A DNA stretch of 64,000 nt from Apostichopus japonicus (Eukaryota; Echinodermata; Holothuroidea; Aspidochirotida; Stichopodidae). A program made the position numbers and the translations under genes. Shown piece by piece: positions 62,301 through 64,000 of this stretch; position 1 is the stretch's first letter, and the number at the start of each line of letters is the position of its first letter. The DNA is taken from assembly GCF_037975245.1 (NCBI RefSeq), contig NC_092564.1:14697984-14761983 (forward strand), in the 5' to 3' direction. The notes under the pieces are model-generated. The model saw only the letters and a program-made list of their open reading frames with translations. It was not told where the DNA came from and made no database searches.

Positions 62301-63582
62301 CACATTCAAGTTTTTAGAAATTTGCAAAGTTACTATAAAAGATTTTAAATCCTTGGATAAACTACCAATTAACGTGTAGCTACTGATGCATAGCTCTTGT
62401 TCTCTACATTTGACTGCACCTGTAATAAATAATGGGCCCTCATTTCTACCTCTTCAAAAAAAAAATCCCTCTTACAAGTAATCAAAGAAATTCTGGAAAG
62501 CAAATGAAAGGAATGACCTAACAATTTAAGTTGTCATTTAGGAAACAGTATACAAGCGAGTTAAACAAACTTGGCCTGGTCTTTTTTCTATGCGCTTGAG
62601 ATATTTACCTAGTCCAGTTTCACCGGGAATGAAGGCAGATATAGGGCCAAGACCAGCTCCGTTCCTTCCTTGTACCCTGATGTAATAGAAAGTTCCTCCT
62701 TCCAGGCCCTCCAGTGTAGCTGTCGTCAGGTTGTTGTTGATTTCCACCCTCTCCCAGTCTGTGATCACTGCATTCTGATCATCGGTGTAATATATTATGT
62801 AACCTGCAATGTTAGCCAAACCACAACAACAACGATTTGATCGATTAAATAATCAATCGATAGATAGCAAATTGAAACTGCCTGAGATGGAAGACAAAAT
62901 GTCTGCTCTCAAGTTTAATTTCTGATAAAAAACATCAATACAGCTGACGTTCAGAATGCAACAGAGACGCTCAGATCATTTCTTGAAAACATTTCTGTCA
63001 ATTCGGAAAAAAAATGTGAAGACGACGGACCCAAAAAGAAATGGACAAGACATTAAATGATGGCGGCTGCATGTAGGTTCAAATTAAATTTTCTTTGAAA
63101 ATAATCTTTTGCTGTCATGCAATCAGGTTTAAAGGAAAGACTGTGACGCTAACCCTATGACATCACATCACATGGGATGAAGCAACCCCTCTGACACAAT
63201 ATGATCTAACTTGCTTTAAACCATTTACTTATTCCAAATGGTAAGGGTTGTGTCTTGACCCTGGCATTCAGATCTTACTACAAAAATGATCTGTTTGAAA
63301 ATATGTCTTTCACAGGTGGCATTGAACTTTGAAAACACACGATAGAAATTGACCATAGCATCGAGAGTTTTACTGGGTTGGACCGAACCTGTGATTGCAA
63401 GAATCGATGTATTATTAGTCCAATAGTCTCAGTCGACATTTATACACATTTTTCAAAAAGAAAATAGCATGCGTTACCTTTCATGACACCGTTCGCCATA
63501 TCGGGAGCGTTCCACAAGAGAAGTAAAGATGTGGAATTCTCAAAGCTATGAACAGTCAGGCCAGTGGGAGCAGAGGCAGGCA
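38276..63582 (-). CDS. NEO1: Neogenin/DCC-family netrin receptor, 3' part (19 coding exons, 5' end outside window)
   Basis: Cell-surface receptor of the neogenin/DCC/Frazzled family, which binds netrins and RGM proteins in axon guidance and cell adhesion. Nineteen exons join in frame into about 1,195 residues (numbered here from the first exon in the window). Residues 1-101 form the last fibronectin III domain: LLLLWNAP in strand B, GYIIYYTDD as in DCC/neogenin, YYIRVQGRN and GLGPIS. A linker of about 15 residues leads to one membrane span (about 117-141), then a segment with 24 cysteines (140-206). A serine-rich, probably disordered tail follows. Near its end is a proline-rich segment, SFTVPGPPPPHYQ (P2-like), and PLPVVTPKAPDV. 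It finishes with MQHLEGLMKDLNAITASE, a clear P3 motif, the signature of DCC and neogenin and closer to neogenin. I found no P1-like motif (DLWIHHE). The cytoplasmic tail, about 1,050 residues, is about three times the vertebrate length. Orthology to neogenin rather than DCC is inference; many invertebrates have one gene for both. Confidence 0.9.
38788..38936 (-). CDS. NEO1: Receptor exon r (149 bp)
   Basis: RISAPTYSPLKRTNQPGSTV, then AQPLPVVTPKAPDVTYRANE. Matches the PxPVxxPxAPxV region preceding P3 in DCC/neogenin. Acceptor tgtccag, donor CCAGAG|gtacgg, phase 1 in and 0 out. Confidence 0.9.
40289..40438 (-). CDS. NEO1: Receptor exon q (150 bp), P2-like segment
   Basis: YHSDTTLSSGGQDDASVHSN, then NLSSFTVPGPPPPHYQTGPS. 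The proline-rich SF.VP.PPPP segment occupies the place of P2 in DCC/neogenin. The fully open alternative frame in this exon is out of phase with both neighbours. Acceptor taagcag, donor TAGAG|gtaagt, phase 1-1. Confidence 0.9.
40439..42145. other. Receptor intron, no further feature recognised
   Basis: AT-rich with C-rich runs near 40890, 41040 and 41880. No extra symmetric exon was recognised. Confidence 0.5.
42146..42247 (-). CDS. NEO1: Receptor exon p (102 bp)
   Basis: HHPATSPPGYQYHSSGSSSR, then TLGPDHQRYIYSS. Acceptor tacctcag, donor GCTCAG|gtacca, phase 1-1. Confidence 0.86.
42248..45843. other. Receptor intron of 3.6 kb with a degenerate repeat block
   Basis: Apart from the repeat at about 42830-43210, it is AT-rich with only short chance frames (longest about 98 codons, 44557-44853). 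Confidence 0.5.
42830..43210. repeat. Degenerate tandem repeat, about 110-130 bp unit
   Basis: Phrases such as GTCTG(C/A)T....CAGACTCACA.TG.(A)TGTATT, (A)AATATATAA(T/C)ATGTGT and TGATCAACATGGG recur about three times through the block. Confidence 0.7.
45844..46083 (-). CDS. NEO1: Receptor exon o (240 bp)
   Basis: SPSPNAHRYLTTNGDLYRKT, then RSQSIANHIGRDF and SLMRSYSLDKLNTRK. Several RxxS patterns look like basophilic kinase sites (inference). Acceptor tttgcag, donor GTAAAG|gtactt, phase 1-1. Confidence 0.88.
46630..46941 (-). CDS. NEO1: Receptor exon n (312 bp)
   Basis: LNAYSSEHLDGSGHSDGYES, then a Gly/Asn/Ser stretch (YSFNNNNNSRSNLAELN), an acidic patch SSSEHDDTSSTD and RKIKELPKRLPYSQSRDGL. 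Acceptor ctgaccag, donor AAGG|gtaaat, phase 1-1. Confidence 0.9.
46985..47120. repeat. Short tandem repeat CAGACCAGRTARCATCTACC
   Basis: Three copies of TCAGACCAGRTARCATCTAC alternate with CTCTATAATA units. The array lies in the intron, about 45 bp from the acceptor of receptor exon n. Confidence 0.85.
47801..48026. repeat. 32-bp tandem array containing the exon m splice donor
   Basis: Seven units, mostly 32 bp, of TTTTACATATCAATGATTAA then GTACCTGAGCC(G/A). The last unit (about 47995-48026) overlaps the true exon/intron border at 48019. On the minus strand each unit therefore reads GGCTCAG|GTACTTAATC or a variant. GT at the donor position is kept in the units nearest 47820, 47920, 47955 and 48018. 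Confidence 0.93.
48019..48948 (-). CDS. NEO1: Receptor exon m (930 bp, largest tail exon)
   Basis: About 310 serine-rich residues from LTAPVYSTNTLGRGNNSSLD to RLTNKVLSASSTRLASQNGS. Tyrosine is frequent (for example GTSLPSYLVELP) and an internal repeat GTGKSSxDFQ occurs three times. Acceptor cttctccag, donor GCTCAG|gtactt, phase 1-1. The donor lies inside a 32-bp intronic array. Confidence 0.92.
49379..49846 (-). CDS. NEO1: Receptor exon l (468 bp)
   Basis: About 156 polar residues beginning HAGSGLDAQGQSITYNTTNV and ending NLQLMLQNGLETG, then STRMEPLH. Rich in Ser, Thr, Asn and Gly with no domain recognised. Acceptor cccttcag, donor CCATG|gtaagt, phase 1-1. Confidence 0.9.
50834..50893 (-). 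CDS. NEO1: Receptor exon k (60 bp)
   Basis: PQIKKSTGYFEGDRGFIRE. Acceptor tcttctag, donor GAGAAC|gtaagg, phase 1-1. Confidence 0.8.
50894..52463. other. Receptor intron, no feature recognised
   Basis: AT-rich DNA without recognised exon, repeat array or element. Confidence 0.5.
52464..52550 (-). CDS. NEO1: Receptor exon j (87 bp)
   Basis: TSSYDHSIDNGTLKSTGHDY, then AEVPSHRK. Acceptor cacactag, donor GAAAG|gtaacc, phase 1-1. Confidence 0.85.
53210..53997. mobile_element. 788-bp inverted-repeat element with a perfect 8-bp TSD
   Basis: The left terminus CATGGGCATCAGCAGGT and the right terminus (opposite strand) CATGGGCGTCAACAGGT form inverted repeats. Identical duplications ATACCCAT flank it (53202-53209 and 53998-54005). 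Subterminal GAAAGTGGGGGGGAC blocks occur near both ends. The CTATCTAAGCGGAGCGCCACC module is at about 53254-53310. Frames of 104-119 codons inside show no transposase motif. The 8-bp duplication fits hAT or P superfamilies. It lies in a receptor intron. Confidence 0.88.
54123..54200 (-). CDS. NEO1: Receptor exon i (78 bp)
   Basis: DSMHWDDTPSNRWVGDHLQD, then YLHYA. Acceptor cctttag, donor TGCAG|gtattg, phase 1-1. Unusually rich in Trp, His and Asp for this tail. Confidence 0.82.
54928..54978 (-). CDS. NEO1: Receptor exon h (51 bp)
   Basis: FDITDTSHMQTRSYAS. Acceptor aatattag, donor CAGTG|gtacgt, phase 1-1. Confidence 0.78.
55565..55612 (-). CDS. NEO1: Receptor exon g (48 bp)
   Basis: NGGFTIPRQISMYET. 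Acceptor tctcacag, donor GACAG|gtaatg, phase 1-1. Confidence 0.82.
56475..56535. repeat. TATA/CACA microsatellite
   Basis: About 60 bp of (TA)n interrupted by CACACA blocks, in a receptor intron. Confidence 0.9.
56887..56928 (-). CDS. NEO1: Receptor exon f (42 bp)
   Basis: DIETDFGGSRKID. Acceptor ctctgcag, donor GATG|gtaagt, phase 1-1. Confidence 0.82.
57483..57853. mobile_element. hAT-like non-autonomous element with a perfect 8-bp TSD
   Basis: The left terminus CAAGGGCGTAGGAA and the right terminus (opposite strand) CAGTGGCGTAGGAAGG form inverted repeats. Identical duplications TATATTCA flank it (57475-57482 and 57854-57861). The left end includes a G/C palindrome around GGGGGGGCACCAGCCCCCCC. 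It sits about 70 bp from receptor exon e in the downstream intron. Confidence 0.88.
57923..58020 (-). CDS. NEO1: Receptor exon e
   Basis: TAISAGSYKSNGPDVLMSST, then TETETDNLIKSE. Only the phase 2 frame is open. Acceptor ttccacag, donor GGAAG|gtatgt, phase 2 in and 1 out; this starts the run of phase-1 exons. Confidence 0.88.
58881..58964 (-). CDS. NEO1: Receptor exon d: end of cysteine-rich segment
   Basis: FCSKLCCGASACCAAGAVAS, then SSNKNGA. Acceptor ttattctag, donor GCAGC|gtaagt, phase 2-2. Continues the cysteine cluster with five more cysteines. Confidence 0.88.
59399..59675 (-). CDS. NEO1: Receptor exon c: membrane span and cysteine-rich segment
   Basis: GTSAALPGTGMAGFP, then a leucine/alanine span from WWLWLIALALVALILLL through the leucine run to about CALCG, followed by CFKCCASMCPCCGDVC and WVSCCPCCC. 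Acceptor ttttacag, donor CAGG|gtaagt, phase 1 in and 2 out. No signal-anchor charge pattern other than Lys after the span. Confidence 0.88.
59676..62608. other. Receptor intron of 2.9 kb, no exon recognised
   Basis: Between the FN3 and membrane-span exons. Contains a GAT-rich microsatellite (about 60205-60235) and C-rich runs near 60750 and 61565. The reading phases of the flanking exons match directly. Confidence 0.55.
60205..60235. repeat. (GAT)n microsatellite
   Basis: Short run of GATGATGATGATGGTGATGA. The histidine run in the opposite frame is an artefact. Confidence 0.9.
62609..62803 (-). CDS. NEO1: Receptor exon b: second half of last FN3 domain
   Basis: GYIIYYTDDQNAVITDWERV, then TLEGLEGGTFYYIRVQGRNG and the GPIS turn. 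Acceptor cattgcag, donor GACTAG|gtaaat, phase 1-1. Confidence 0.92.
63478..63582 (-). CDS. NEO1: Receptor exon a: first half of last FN3 domain
   Basis: PASAPTGLTVHSFENSTSLL, then LLWNAPDMANGVMK. Acceptor ttcttag, donor AAAG|gtaacg, phase 1-1. The upstream exons (Ig domains and earlier FN3 domains) are outside the window. Confidence 0.88.
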
Positions 63583-64000
63583 CTAAGAAACAAAACCAGT
63601 GGGAGGAAAATTATGTTATCATTGCAGAACAAGATAAAGATCTTCTCTTGTTTGTCTGTTAATCAGTCAAATCCAATACAGAGAGGTAAAGCACACTGGT
63701 TTCCAAACTGACAAGTGATTTGAAAGGAAGAGATTTTCAACATGAAATAGATTGTTTTTTGTAAGTTTCTTTACAAAAATCACGCACACCCACACACCAC
63801 CTACACACAAAATTTACAAAATGTATGTTAATCTTGCATGGGAGCATTTAAATGTTTTTAAGTCTGATAAATACCACTTTTTGTGGCTAAAACTACTGTC
63901 AATAGACAAGATATGTTGACATATGTTAGTAACTGATGGGGGGGGGGGGGCACGAGGAGTTTACCACAAAGACTTACTGCTTTAACAACTGACATGTACA

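Overview
The window looks like nuclear DNA of an invertebrate animal. It is AT-rich, with multi-exon genes using GT-AG introns, many microsatellites and minisatellites, and numerous small DNA transposons with long G/C homopolymer cores. The two recognisable genes are a mitochondrial pyruvate dehydrogenase kinase and a netrin/RGM receptor of the neogenin/DCC family. Gene content and repeat style suggest a deuterostome such as an echinoderm (perhaps a sea cucumber), but that placement is inference.

Layout. 1-212 (+) is an open frame with a hydrophobic stretch, probably the end of a gene lying to the left. 0.2-10.2 kb has no complete gene. It holds a TA microsatellite, an ATTACG-rich repeat, a 5'-truncated LINE (6.4-7.3 kb, minus), one THAP zinc-finger exon with a TATA-type promoter-like sequence (7.58-7.86 kb, minus), and three short terminal-inverted-repeat elements with 8-bp target-site duplications (8.12, 8.62 and 9.83 kb). 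11.80-30.60 kb (minus) is a complete PDK gene: I assembled 11 coding exons that splice in frame into 413 residues. A 17-copy, 40-bp satellite lies in its last intron. 30.6-38.2 kb has no recognised gene. 38.28 kb to beyond 63.58 kb (minus) is the 3' part of a neogenin/DCC-type receptor: 19 coding exons in frame, about 1,195 residues, covering the last fibronectin III domain, one membrane span, a very long cytoplasmic tail and the C-terminal P3 motif. Its 5' end is outside the window.

The two genes are in the same orientation but functionally unrelated. PDK phosphorylates and inactivates the mitochondrial pyruvate dehydrogenase complex. The neogenin/DCC protein is a cell-surface guidance and adhesion receptor.

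The most unusual features are in the receptor. Directly after the membrane span are 24 cysteines in about 67 residues. The tail is roughly three times the vertebrate length. Twelve consecutive tail exons are all phase 1-1, so each can be skipped without a frameshift. A 32-bp tandem array in one intron is made of copies of the exon-end/splice-donor sequence beside it. Other highlights are the palindrome-bearing PDK satellite, a duplicated TATA/CCAT promoter-like module, and a set of small elements with intact 8-bp duplications that share an internal module.
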